From contig NC_065535.1 of NCBI RefSeq assembly GCF_932294415.1, forward strand, positions 91,900,862-91,964,861: a DNA stretch of 64,000 bases. Reading direction: 5' to 3'. Positions 36,820 through 48,698 of the stretch are shown here, one piece after another. A program made the position numbers and the translations under genes. The notes below the pieces were generated by a model. That model was given only the letters and a program-made list of their open reading frames with translations, was not told the origin of the DNA and searched no databases. This DNA is from Quercus robur. Taxonomy: Eukaryota > Streptophyta > Magnoliopsida > Fagales > Fagaceae. Positions within the stretch are counted from its first letter, which is position 1. Each line of letters opens with the position of its first letter.

Positions 36820-37480
36820 TTATTTCCAGTGTAATGTACATTTTGGCAAATATCAGTCATTAATTACAAATAGTTAATGTAATAATTTTGGCCAGTTTCT
36901 TCTCGTTTGACGAATTACAGTTTACAAATCTCTCTCTCTCTCTCTTTCTCTGTGTGTACTGTGTATGTCTGTATGTCTTTTCCTTTTATTTTTTGATGGG
37001 GTGTGTTTGTCTTTAGGGTCAAATGACAAGTAATTTCTTGTAAAAAAAAGACAGGTAATTTGTGTACTCAGTAATCAACGTAAAGAAAGCAAAAAAAAAA
37101 AAAAAAAAAAAAAAAACAGTTGCCTTCATATTAGGATGACATGAAGTCAAAAGAGAGAATCTTCCAACAAATTCGAGAGACCATGGTGGCCAACCTATAC
37201 TCCGAATTCATAGCCAATGACTTCGTTATATAGTGAATCATAATTATCGCCATTGGTAAAAAAGAAAGAATATTTCAATTGAGGGATCCAACTAACCAAA
37301 TTATAAGCCTCATATACTTTTATAAACAAAAAAAAAAAAAAAAAAAATCAATATTCCATGAATAATGCTTATTCACATAAATTATAAAATCTACCATAGA
37401 TGTACTATTATGTGGGAAGGGGAAGGATTGCACCCAAGGTACTGAATCAGTACTTGTTGTAAAACCCATTTAACTATTAG

Positions 37481-37516
<36 letters not shown>

Positions 37517-39180
37517 GCCAAAGTTTAGAGAAAATCCAATTTAGTTTTAATTAGATTCTCAATTTTGCACCACGTGTCTAATTTAATTTTTAATTTTGTG
37601 CTAAGTGAATTATTGAGTGTAAAAATCAAAGAGTCTAAATTCAATTAAATGAGTCTAATTTTCCGCCACGTGTCCATCTAAGTTTTTATATGATTGTGTT
37701 TTTTTAAAATTGTACCTATGCAAATACACGAAACTGCACACTAGTTTATATAACTTCTAAATATTATTTACTAGAAAAGTCAAAGAATCTTCTAATCAAT
37801 TAACAATAGTGCTCAATTAATTGATGTTTTAATCTAATAATAAAAAATAATCATTATTCATCATAGAATGGACGTTGTATGTTCTAATAATCCTAATCTA
37901 TTTATCAAGTAAAAAAAGAAGGTGAGGTGTCTTGACTCTTGTGGTCTTACTATTTGCCATAATTTGAATTTAATTTGCCATTCTACTAAGAAATTACGCT
38001 TTAATTCGAAGAAAGTACACCCGCTCCACCAATCATTTGTTCTATCACATTCCCCTTTTCTTCGGCTACTTTTTAGTTAAGAACATTAGCTTGTTCAAAC
38101 TCAAATGCATAAAAATCAACCACAATTGAAATTTCCACGGCCATCTGTCTTTGAACATGCCCAATGTCTTTTTTTTTTTTTGTAAGTTTGCCTACTTTTG
38201 GTCTCTGTTGGTTCTTTGAGGGTACTAAGTACTAATTACAACATAAATTTTCTTCTCAAACTAATTAAAAGCGAGCAAAAGTACTAACTACTAAGACCCC
38301 AAAACACTACACGCTATGCACTACGCAGATCACTTCCAAATAGAGTTATATCATATATTTATCTTAAGTAGAGAGAAGGATTCAAAATCTGGATATCCTT
38401 GTTTAAAAAATCATAGAGTACCAATTAATCTGACGACAAATGGACCCTAAACTCTTTGCTTATTATTATTATTTCCACAAAATTGCTCATTTGCTTTTAA
38501 AAATCTTAGGTCCTGACTCTCAACCCAAAAAAAAAAAAAAAAAAAAAACCCTTAGGTACCTTTACTGCTTTCACCCGTAAAGATAAAAAGTACAACTTTG
38601 ATAAGTTACTTCAATTATTATTGTTGTTTTTTTTGCATATGGAAATGAATGATTTTAATCAGCACCTTCCTAAAGAAGCTTACAAAACTTCAAAGCTCAC
38701 ACATTTATAAACTTTATATTCTTTTGGAAAAAGCTGCCGTGTCTTGCACTCATAAAATTGTTTGCTTGCTACGAGCTATAGCTCTCTCATGGTGCACTTT
38801 TTGCCAAAAATCAAATTTCATCCATTCGTTGTGCTTCTTTACACACTCTAGCAGATTAATATATGATTTTATTAGTTTTTTTTTTTTTATGAGCTTATAT
38901 AGTATTATCTCAATTTACCCATTTAAAATGAGAAGCTTCCTGAAGCGGCCACTACGTGATTGCCATTCATCACTTTCTTTCCTCATTGTGGATTTGTCAT
39001 TTGTGGCATATCCCAATAATGAGATCTGCATGCTTCTTTTTCTTTTTTTTCACCTTTTAATTTTAGAAATATCCTCATCCTCTTTATGTCACAGAAATTA
39101 TAAAATATTCTAAATTTGACATGCGTAAAATCTTAAACCTCTTCTTTGGTAAAATATGAGTACAAAGTGTTAGGCTCAAA
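36820..39180. other. AT-rich spacer, repeats only
   Basis: There are a poly-A run at about 37090-37117, (TA)n at about 37480-37511, and a decayed repeat at about 37510-37740 with two CCACGTGTC boxes, related to 27.7-27.9 kb in the opposite orientation. The 154-codon frame at 38649-39113 has low-complexity hydrophobic content and no recognisable domain; I do not call it a gene. Confidence 0.5.
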
Positions 39181-39204
39181 TGTTGGAAAACTTTATCCAA
39201 AAGT

Positions 39205-39403
39205 AACTTAAGAGTGGGTTTTTGCGTTGTTATCCACGTCTGCGTTTCCTTGGGTGGGTCTCGTGCACTGTTCACAGGATCCACAAGTATCTCTTTCAAC
39301 AAATATAACTTCTAACCTAGGTCCCACAACACTATTTACATATTTAAAAATTATTTTGCTACAATATTTTTAGTTTTCAACAATAAGCGATATCCAAACA
39401 GAC
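39205..39403 (-). mobile_element. MITE, copy 2 of the 9.6-kb family, minus strand
   Basis: Reverse-complemented, it begins GTCTGTTTGGATATCGCTTA and continues with AATAATTTTTAAATATGTAA and GTGGGACC, then AACAGTGCACGAGACCCACC. This is the order of motifs of the copy at 9603-9825. Left boundary approximate. Confidence 0.6.
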
Positions 39404-39599
39404 TTTAAGTTTGAAAGTTTAGAGTTGTGAATTGTAATTAAATATCAAGTAGAACACTACAAAAGACTATTCAAGAATGGATCAAGAACTGTATTGAATC
39501 TACAAGACCCAACTGCAAATCGATAATTGATCAAGATTCACTTAATCTAAATATCAACTTTGATACCACTCTACGATCGATCGAGACACTCTAGAACAA

Positions 39600-40200
39600 T
39601 AAATTCTAATTACCTAGCTTGACCAAAGGCCTTGGGATTTATGCGCTACTTACTCATAAAGTATATAAGGCATACTTAGTTCATTGTGAACATATATAAG
39701 AGAGGTGAGTATTTGCTGCCTTGGTGTGTGCTCTAGGTTTTGTGCTAAGCAAGAACTTTAACACCAACGATTGAAGATCCAAGATTGGTGTTGTTGTGGA
39801 AGCTAATGCATACCATTAACTTCTTGTTGTGGTGAAAACCTTCAAGTCGATACTTGAAGTTATGGATAGGAGATAGGGTATTCATGTTGAAAAGATCAAT
39901 GTTGAAAGAGTTCAACCAGGTTGAAGCTTTGTGTGCATAACTTCAAGTATCAACTTGAAGGTTTTCATAACATACCGTCACGCTTCATAGCCGACATCTA
40001 TGGTTAAGCTTATAAACACCATTAACCATGTGTTTATAAGCTCTTGAGCACTCTCCCCTTACAAGCTAGTTTTCAAGGATGAGTTCTATCCATGAGTTTG
40101 CAACATTTGGTATCAGAGTCAACCACCATCCTGAGTAATCGAGTGTAACTCATTGAGTATGAGATCAAATGAGTTGCAGCTTTATGTTTGGATCCCGGAG
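39600..40200 (+). mobile_element. LTR end and primer-binding site of a degenerate LTR retrotransposon
   Basis: TGGTATCAGAG at 40108-40118 matches the usual plant retrotransposon primer-binding site, complementary to initiator tRNA-Met. It lies 2 bp after a segment ending CA (40104-40105), as after a 5' LTR. Upstream, TATATAAG-type words at about 39690 could be the LTR promoter. No gag or pol follows, and part of the LTR end recurs at about 40405-40510, so the element is rearranged. The LTR start is not resolved. Confidence 0.6.
39834..39966. repeat. 31-bp near-perfect inverted repeat (hairpin) in the LTR
   Basis: The left arm 39834-39864 and right arm 39936-39966 pair at 30 of 31 positions, around a 71-nt loop. 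The core words are CCTTCAAGT and ATACTTGAAGTTATG and their complements. Confidence 0.85.
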
Positions 40201-40259
40201 GAGGTGACCTAGAGAATAGATTAAAATAATTGATAGGTGAGTGAAGACACAAAACAACT

Positions 40260-40333
40260 GATCCAATGGTAGCCCTTTCTCACATATCACTCATCTTGCC
40301 GAGGACGAGTGGCGAAAGGGCTACCATTGGATC
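40260..40333. repeat. Perfect 20-bp inverted repeat with 34-nt loop
   Basis: GATCCAATGGTAGCCCTTTC at 40260-40279 is exactly complementary to GAAAGGGCTACCATTGGATC at 40314-40333. It lies 140 bp after the primer-binding site, in the leader region of the degenerate element. Confidence 0.9.
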
Positions 40334-40802
40334 ATGTCGCTAGAGTGAGTCGTTATGGACGTCAGCTACGGAGCATGGCGGTATGTTATGATCCTAGTGT
40401 TCCATATAGATTAAGTATAAACTTAACCATGTGTTTATATGCTCTTGGGCACCATTCTCTTACAAGCTGGTTTTCAAGGGTGAGTTCTACCCATGAGTTT
40501 GTAACAAATTCTAGTGATAAAATTATTTTTTTCGTTTTGACTCTCTTTATATACTTAGATATAAAATAATTTTGAAGATAAGAGGGTAGGTAGTGGTTAG
40601 GGACACTACCAATTGGTAATTTTAATGGTAATTAATTTGAGGAAAATATTGTTGGAACAATGTCTTTTGGTACTCTCGCTTGACTAAAGAGAGATTAGAG
40701 AAAATAGCTCATGCATTCCCAGCTGAAAGTTAGTTGGACAGGCTGAACATCTATATAAAACCCCTCTCTCTCTCAGCTTTTGCAAATTACCAACTATTAA
40801 AC

Positions 40803-40941
40803 ATGGCTTTTTGGACAAACTTGCCCTAGCATTTGAAAGGTCTGGAGGAATCCAAGCATGTAATGATCTTAACGTCATGATTGACAACAAGGAGGACCAC
40901 AAAGATGATAATATTTTTATCTTTCGGTTGGGCAACCACTA
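40803..40941 (+). pseudogene. Short orphan coding-like fragment
   Basis: A stop-free frame ending at TAG (40939-40941) reads GFLDKLALAFERSGGIQACN, then DLNVMIDNKEDHKDD and NIFIFRLGNH. The composition looks like real protein and unlike the AT-rich background. I do not recognise the family, see no flanking exons and find no start codon in context. It may be a relic of a gene or transposon. Confidence 0.3.
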
Positions 40942-40944
40942 GTA

Positions 40945-43900
40945 AACCTTTTTTTTTTTTCTTTTTTTGTTGGGTTATTTGATAGGAACCACTAGTAAAC
41001 TTAAATAATATAATTGTATACGATCATAGATGTGTCCACATCCATAAATATTGCCATGCCTCAGTATTGTCCTCTCTACACATGTTGAAGTGGGCTCTTA
41101 CTTCTCAATTATATATCTACTTCTGCAGCCAATTTATTTGCTTTTACCTGCTTTTGTTGCACGGTTGCTGCAAAAGACCGATAATATAGCTCAAGAAGTA
41201 AGTAATTTTGCATAATTCGTCTGAAACGTAAAACTTTCACAACTGGAGACCCTATAGCTAGCGTGATGAATTTAACTTTGAAGGTGGTTGTGAGGAAGAG
41301 CTTTGAAAGTTGTAACCTACCTCGATCTCCTAGCTAAGTTCTAGGTTTGCATCTTTGAAATGTACTGAAACTGCAGCTTGAAGTATTTTGACAATGGCAT
41401 GCTCTCACAGAAAAAGTTCTCTCCATTTGAAATGAATACATTTCAATGATTTTATGGTTCTTATTATATATGTACACAATTGAATTTTCAAAATAAAATC
41501 AAAACTGTAAAATAAACTATTCATTTTAATTTAAAACTCAAATGGTCAAAAGTTTAACTGGCACCTTCTGCCTCTTAATAATTTTAACAAAAGATGTTTC
41601 AAATTTTCTCTTTTCTAACTATTGAATTATAAAAAATAATAATAATGATTTCAAACTCAAATATAGTATAAAAAATTAAGTGAGAGTGAGACAATTAGGT
41701 CCCGTTTGATACGCGAGTACAAACACATATTTTCAGTTTTTAAACAACATTATATGTATTTTCACATATTTTTTTACCAGCATATATTTCAAAAAAAATT
41801 AAAAATAATTATTTAAACACACAGAGCAAATGGACCCTGAACGTGCCATATTTATGTGTCAAGTTGACCTACCTATTTACTATAAACATGTTAAAGCCTA
41901 TGAAGCCACAGTAACTTTTATTATGACATGCTGAAGCCAGCTATATATGATGGATTAGGTTTGAGTGGGGGCTCCAAAACCCAAGCATTTAATGATAATT
42001 AGTCCAATTAAATCAAGATCTTAAAAATATTTTATTACTAATAAATAAATAAAGGCATTGCCAGTTGCTTTCCTTATCCTATACTACAACTTAATTACCG
42101 TTGACCTTTACTGCCGCACATGCATTGCTGAGTACAGATTCGAGTTGAACCATTTTGGACCAACCTGAACATTATTTGCTGTTAACATATTTTCATTTCA
42201 ACTTTTTTTTTTTTCTTTCTAAAATCTTTAGTTTTTTATTTTTTTTATTTTATTAAAATTTAGGGGAGGTGGATATATTGGAACTTGGAAGTATGTGCCG
42301 CCCACATCGAATATGATCATAGCAATTATTGAGTTCCACTTTAAGAACTAGGCAGTACTCGATTCAAGCTTTCAACAAAAAATTTTATTTACTATAAATG
42401 AACTGTGATGCACCGTTACAAAGAATACATGTTCTTTATCATATAACATAGGTATGTATCATAACCAAACATCAACATCGCGAAACAACAATAAATGAAC
42501 AAAATATTTAACAAAAAACTTATTAAAAAAATCTAATAATTTAGATTTGTAACTCGTTTAACTCATTCTATAAAAATAATCCATAATTTTATTTTTATTA
42601 AAAAAAAAAGGTACCAAGAGAGATATTATGGGTGTAAGTTTTTCTTGGCAGTGTTGTCAGCTTTGCTCTCCTCAAGTTTGTAGATGCAACAACTCAGCTC
42701 TCCTTTGTGGCTTGGCTTTTAATTGTATCATGTATCATCTGTTGTGCTCTCTCTCTCTCTCATCAATTCAAACTGTTTCTCACATTATTACTCATATCTC
42801 ATTATTCTCAGTTCTCGCTTTATCTTTCATTAGTTCAAGTCCTCCTAGCTATCAAATCATCCAAAAAAAAAAGAAAAAGAAGAAAAAGACCTAAACATTA
42901 ATTCCTCTTGGGCATGATGGTAGATGGGAAAATCATAACCTTCAATATCAGTATCTTATACATGAAAAGACATCAAATAGGTTTAAATCCATGCACGCGG
43001 ACCACAACTATGCCAAACTGTCCGATCATATATACACCATAGAAGCTAGCAGAGATCGAATTATGCATATATTGTTAGTAAGGCAGGTAGCAAAAGACTG
43101 AAAACAGTATTGTGTCACTCATTCGTATCACCCACAAGAGAACAACATGCTTGATGCTTCTGCTTCTTCTCCTATCCGTTCATTCATCATGTGACAAATT
43201 TCGCACAAATTTTTATTTTGTCGGCGCCAAATTATAGTACTACCTCCTTATCTCTAGCTCTAGCTGATCACTTTTTGGCCTGCTAGGCATGCATATGTCA
43301 CTTTCTCTCTATCATATATATATTTTGGTTCAACAAGAAACCATTCACACTAATTTTTCTAACACTCCAATTAACCTTCTCCACGTAGGTTTTTTGAATC
43401 AAATTAAACTTTGCAGTGAGGCCGTATATGTCATCTTAGATAAGCTATGTGACTACGAAAGCTTTAGGAGTTTTTTATTTTTTTAAATTCTTTTACATTT
43501 TCTATATATATACTTTTGTTTATGTAGAATGATTACTGAATAGCTTCTTAAAAAGTTTAATGATCACAGGCCATATCTCTTTTTTTTAATTCTTCGGGTC
43601 ATAAAGTAAGTAATTTGATTTGGATTACTGAATTTTTTTGGCCATATTTAAACAGATTAAGTGATTAACATCCTTGCAAGACGTGACAAGGAGACCTTAA
43701 TTAATTAATTAGTTTTTAAGTGATTTTTCAAGAAGATTTATTATATTATTAGAAATTTTATAGTATTACATGCACGAAACGTAGTTTGATACTGAGTCTA
43801 AGTCTTTGATTAAATAATGATAAAATATTAATAATAATGTCATAAAATCGGTGCTAACTAGTGTGGGAAAGGAAGCAAAGTGACCTTTTCAATGCCGACT

Positions 43901-44315
43901 AATGTGGTTGAACTATGACCCACTTGGTCTTAATTTATGGTTTAGAAAATATATACGTACAATAGTTGTAAAGATTGAAAGTTCTTTTTATCTTTTTTAG
44001 GATCAGCAACATCATGCAGCTTCAAAGTTGGATACGGATTTTGATAAAGTTGGCAAACTTCAAGAAAATTTGACCTTCTTTTCAGCAAGTCTCATCCATT
44101 TAAAACTATTTGGCATGTAAAGTAACCCCACCGATCCAATAGAGAAAATCTAATCCGAATGGTATAGGTTGGAGTAAGGTGGGGGTGGAGGTTTTTCACT
44201 ATTGCTAATGAGATGGTTTTGACATTAATAGTAGGGAAAAGGAAAAGGAGGGACGAAGAGAGTACTTAGAAACAAAGAAATTAGTGTTTTAAAAAACTGA
44301 AATAATATATATAAT
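40945..44315. other. AT-rich spacer, one small MITE-like element
   Basis: At about 41698-41836 a 138-bp segment has imperfect inverted ends (GGTCCCGTTTG at left; CAAATGGACC at right, which reverse-complemented gives GGTCCATTTG), consistent with a MITE. The rest of the interval has only homopolymer runs. The small open frames near 42.6-42.9 kb lack coding character. Confidence 0.45.
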
Positions 44316-44318
44316 TAT

Positions 44319-44850
44319 ATATACACACTCAAGATGAGTCCAAATGGGGTATACTTTGTCATATTTTCGAGATTAAAAAAACCACATACACACTTGAGAT
44401 GAGATGAAATGGGACACACTTAAGGTGAGGTGAAATAGGGCACGCTTTGTCCCATTTTTGAGATTAGAAAAACCACATACACACTCAAGATGAGGTGAAA
44501 TGGGACATATACTTGAAGTGAGGCGAGATATGACATACTTTGTCCCATTTTCGAAATTAGAAAAACCACACACACACTCAAGATGAGGTGAAGTGAAACA
44601 CATACTCGAGGTAAATTGAAATATGAAACATTTTATCCCCTTTTCTAGATTAGAAAAACCCCACACATACTCAAGATAAGGTAAAATGGAACATACTCAC
44701 TTGAGGTGAGGCGAAATATAGCACACTTCGTCCCCCTTTACAAGACTAGAGAAGAATTATATGCATTTGAGATGAGATGAAATGGGACACACACTCTCAA
44801 GGTAAGGCGAAATGAAGCACGCTTTGTCTCCTGTTCGAAACCCAAAAAAA
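44319..44850. repeat. Minisatellite, unit about 92 bp, about 5.5 copies
   Basis: The phrase AAAAACCACATACACACT recurs at intervals of 91-93 bp (its ACCAC core at about 44381, 44472, 44565 and 44658), each time followed by GATGAGGTGAAATGGGACA-like and CTTTGTCCCATTTTCGA-like words. Later units diverge. The minus strand is open across three units and repeats ECVCGFSN, a by-product of the unit length being close to a multiple of three. Confidence 0.85.
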
Positions 44851-44859
44851 CCCATACAG

Positions 44860-47800
44860 GATGGAATAACTCAAAATGGGTCTACATTACCATCCCCCAT
44901 TGATTGACTAGTAGGATGGTGATGTTAAATCCGAAGGTAGAAATCATGGATGAGTAGATTGAAAATCGTGATCCTAGAGGAGAATTTTGCAAAATAGAAT
45001 CACTTAATTCTATCTTAATATTGTTTGGGAACTGTTTAATTCTTCGAATTGGTCAGCCCTAATTTTATAGGAGTGGCTAATTAACCACTAATATGTTGTT
45101 AATATTGTGGGCGGGGAATCACTGAAACATAGAAAAAGTCATAGCATTAGCGTCGTTATTCGCAAAAGTAGAAGGTAAACGTGTTAAGCATGTATTTGCC
45201 AGAAGAAAACGACGAGTCAATCTTTTCCATAGGCATAGATATATAGCAGTTGAAACGCATTCAAAAAAAAATATAAATATAGGAAACAGTAGACGTTGTA
45301 ATTAAACTGTAGCATGTAATTGCATGTAGTCTGTCTATTTAGCTAGTAAAAATTTACTGCGCGAAAATCCCGTGTCATGCACATTGCACATTCATCTATT
45401 CATTGTCTTCTTATAAGCTAATTGCGCACATGAGAGATCTATGGCACCGAAAACCTTGTCAACTACATATAGGCTTGTAAAAACAAAATATATGTTTTTA
45501 TTAAATTTTTTTTTTGAGTAAATCTACTCTAATAAAAATTTTCATAATTTTTATTACAACTTATCTACGTGACGAGTTATAAGTAGTGAAATAAAATAGT
45601 GGGTCCATAATTCCACCATTCACAAGTTGTCACGTGATAAAGTTGTGAAATTAATTGTACTACTAGATTTATTTATTTATATCTTTTTTTGCCTTTTCCG
45701 ATCTTGTCACAATTTCGCTTTTTAGATCCGGAAATTGTGACAAGATCCATGACTTCAATAGTTATTTCTTGATTTTTTTAACAAGATATTCAGGATAATT
45801 ATTGAATAAAAAAAATGCAATTGTTAAAATTATTTTTTTTATTAAAAAAAGTAAACAAAGGAAGTTTTTATTTTATCTTACACTTTGCTCAACCAATTTT
45901 TCTCCGTTTTCTTTTTCAGAATGTTTTTTTTTCCCTGACTTTTTCAGAATGTTGAATTAACGAATTATGATGTTTTGCATTAATGATATACCTATAATTA
46001 ATCAAGATTGCCAATAGAGTCGGGATATTATCTAGAGTTTTCAGTTTTAGGAACACTATGTTGAACTTATCTTAACAATTCTAGAAGATCTTAATTTGAA
46101 TTAATTAACTATAAATTAAGTTTGGTCAACTAACGAGAAAAGAAGAAATTTAAACTTGCACACATTTAGGTTACTCTAAAGAAGGAAACCATTTTAATTG
46201 GCAATCAATAATAACCTTAAATCTTAAAAAAAAAAAAAAAAAAAAACCTTTGGAGAACATTTTTTTTTAAGATAGAATAAAATTTCAACCATGAACTTTC
46301 TTAAAAACTGATTTTTTTGGTGTGAGAGATGTCTGAGCTCGAGATTTTTTATTTGTCAATAATAGACTTTATCGATTGAGTTAACTGAAATCCATTATAA
46401 GAGAACACTTGATTACGGAGACCCACCGCTAACTAACTCTGGCCGACAACTTCTCGAATACCCTTCTATCTTTCCTTTTTTTGTAGGTGTTTGTGACTTA
46501 AAACCAGCCCGTTCAATAATTTTGTATCAACACTATCATATCGATTAAAATAAGATCTTTTTGGAAATGGAAAGAAGAAAAAGCAATCAAAAAATATTAT
46601 TATATTTCAGTAACAAGGCAAGCGAACCACCAACCGCAGCAAGCAAAGCAATAAATAATTATAAGGTACAGTAAGATAACACACTTCTAAGGCAATGGTT
46701 GGCATGGGGAGCACTATCATTGTACAAATAAGAAGTGAACAGAGACCTTCAAAAAAATCATGCATATCAACGATACCTTCTTGCCCTTTGACAGTTATTT
46801 GTGGGCGCTACGTGTGGATTGACCATTTTACCCCCTCCCTTCTACTTTTTGTTCTCATTGGTGCAACCAACAAAATAACCCTGAATAATTTGCAAGTGCT
46901 ACATGTGAATAGACATTCATATCCCTTTGCTCCCATTGGTGCAAAGAAAAATAAAATAAAATAAATATATATTCCCTTTGAATTATGAAAAGTTTTCCCA
47001 TCTAACACCGTAAAGTGCCCATCTAATAATATAAAAATAGGAAAAGAACTTTGCTTTTTGCTTGGCCCATTTTATTAGCATTATCTTCTTCAAACTTATA
47101 TTAGAAATATATGATAGGGAGAGGAATGTAATAGGAGTTATTCTTTCAATTATTATGGATTTTATTCACCACCCCACCTTATTATTAACATTATTAAGGT
47201 AAGGGGTTACTATTTTTTCATGTGATGACATTAACAGTTGACATGATAATATGAAAGCTTCTATAAAGTTATTACAAGACATTTTTAACATTCATTATGG
47301 ATCTAACGTTAAAAGTTAAACAAGTATGGAATCGTAAAAGTGTGATAAGAAACGTGCATTACACTCATAAAATAGAATAGAACCAAGAAACAATTGGATG
47401 TTAAAAAGAGAATACTTCTTAAAAAAAGTACATGTACACATTGGAGGACCAATTAACCCATTCACGATTTACAAATTCTCACTAACTTCTTCATGAAAAA
47501 TGAAGTCCATGAGGGTTGCTTAGTCATTTGACATGTGGGACCCTCACTTCATAATGAATATAGGTGAAATTATATTTTTAAAAAAAAGGCTAATGGTAAA
47601 AACCGATCTTAACTATAGGATACTTCTTCTCAAAAGAAAAAAAAAAAAAACTAATATTTTGTATCATAAACTATCAAAACTTGGAATCATCAGTCATCAC
47701 CCGAAGTATACCAAAATTTTGTAAATTACATGTATACCCAATAGACTGTTAAAAGATTATTAATTACTTGCAAAACATGTGACCATAAAAAAATTTAATA

Positions 47801-48200
47801 CATTATTTAATTGCAAGAGCAAAATGAAAATTTTGATTTTGATGGTCAAATGACTCGCATGTGATTATTAATTTTGATAATCATATTATAGGATGCAATT
47901 TTCAAGTATGTTTTTTTTTTTTTTTTAAATATAAGAAAGTAATATCCCAATCATTATTTTACACTTATAATCCATAAAACATATTGAAAACCTCATGAAC
48001 GAGATAGTTAACAAATTTAACTTAAAAAGTATAACTACGGGACGAATGAGTACAAAAGTATAACTACCCTGTAAGTTAAGGTGGTTTAAAAAAGAGAAAA
48101 AAAGAAAAAAGAAAAAGACATGCAGGCACTTTGGGCTTGTGTAGTTAATAGTTATAGATTAGATTTCATATATAGATAGGGGTAGTAAGTTGTTGCAGTA
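44860..48200. other. Spacer upstream of VIL2, SINE remnant and small hairpin
   Basis: A perfect 17-bp hairpin lies at 45700-45716 / 45731-45747. At about 46318-46400 the minus strand carries TTAACTCAATCGATAAAGTC, an A-box-like SINE remnant. No gene is supported. An imperfect repeat of CCCTTTGCTCCCATTGGTGC-like words occurs near 46850 and 46930. Confidence 0.45.
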
Positions 48201-48220
48201 GCATATTTATGTTGTTGGCA

Positions 48221-48246
48221 ACTCTCTCTCTCTCTCTCTCTCTCTT
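48221..48246. repeat. (CT)n microsatellite in the VIL2 promoter/leader
   Basis: About 13 CT units lie 450 bp upstream of the proposed start codon, probably close to or within the 5' UTR. Confidence 0.85.
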
Positions 48247-48440
48247 TTTTCTCTCTCTAAAATTCTCTATTTTTATTTTTATTTTATTTTTAATTTTATC
48301 TCGTAAATTAAGAAGAAGTTGTCCTCCTCGAATCTCTGCCTTTCACTACTGCTTCGGGTCCTGAAAAAACAAAACAAAAGCTTTAACCAAAGCCCACGAA
48401 GAGGAAGAGGAAGAGGACCCAGAAGAGAGAGAGTTGTTTT

Positions 48441-48698
48441 ATGTTGTTGTTGTAATAAGAAGTCATGGATTCGATTGTTGTGGCGGAATTCCAGGCGGCC
48501 TTTCTTGGTATTTGTTATTCCATTCCCTTTCAATCTCTTTCTTACTTTTTCTGGGTCAAATTTCAATATACATATATTTTTTTACCATTTTTGGTTCTTG
48601 TATGGATTTCCATCTCTCTTTTTCAGGTTCACAAAAGTTGGGTTTTTGGTGGTAATGTGTTTGGCTGATTGGTTTTTTCATTCTCAACACCTATGGCC
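48441..48698 (+). promoter_or_regulatory. VIL2 leader with upstream ORFs and a probable 5'-UTR intron
   Basis: ATG at 48441 opens a 4-codon uORF (MLLL, stop at 48453-48455). ATG at 48465 opens MDSIVVAEFQAAFL, which reaches a donor-like G|GTATTT at 48507/48508. A good acceptor (TTTTTCAG) ends at 48626. If 48508-48626 is removed as a 5'-UTR intron, the second uORF becomes about 23 codons and stops at TAA 48655, before the main ATG at 48699. All of this is inferred from sequence. Confidence 0.45.

Noticed and set aside
38649..39113. 154-codon plus-strand frame at 38.6 kb
   Set aside because: Hydrophobic, Phe/Leu/Ser-rich low complexity typical of T-rich DNA; no domain, no neighbouring exons.
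44373..44666. 97-codon minus-strand frame with repeated ECVCGFSN
   Set aside because: A by-product of the 92-bp minisatellite; units shift frame elsewhere in the array.
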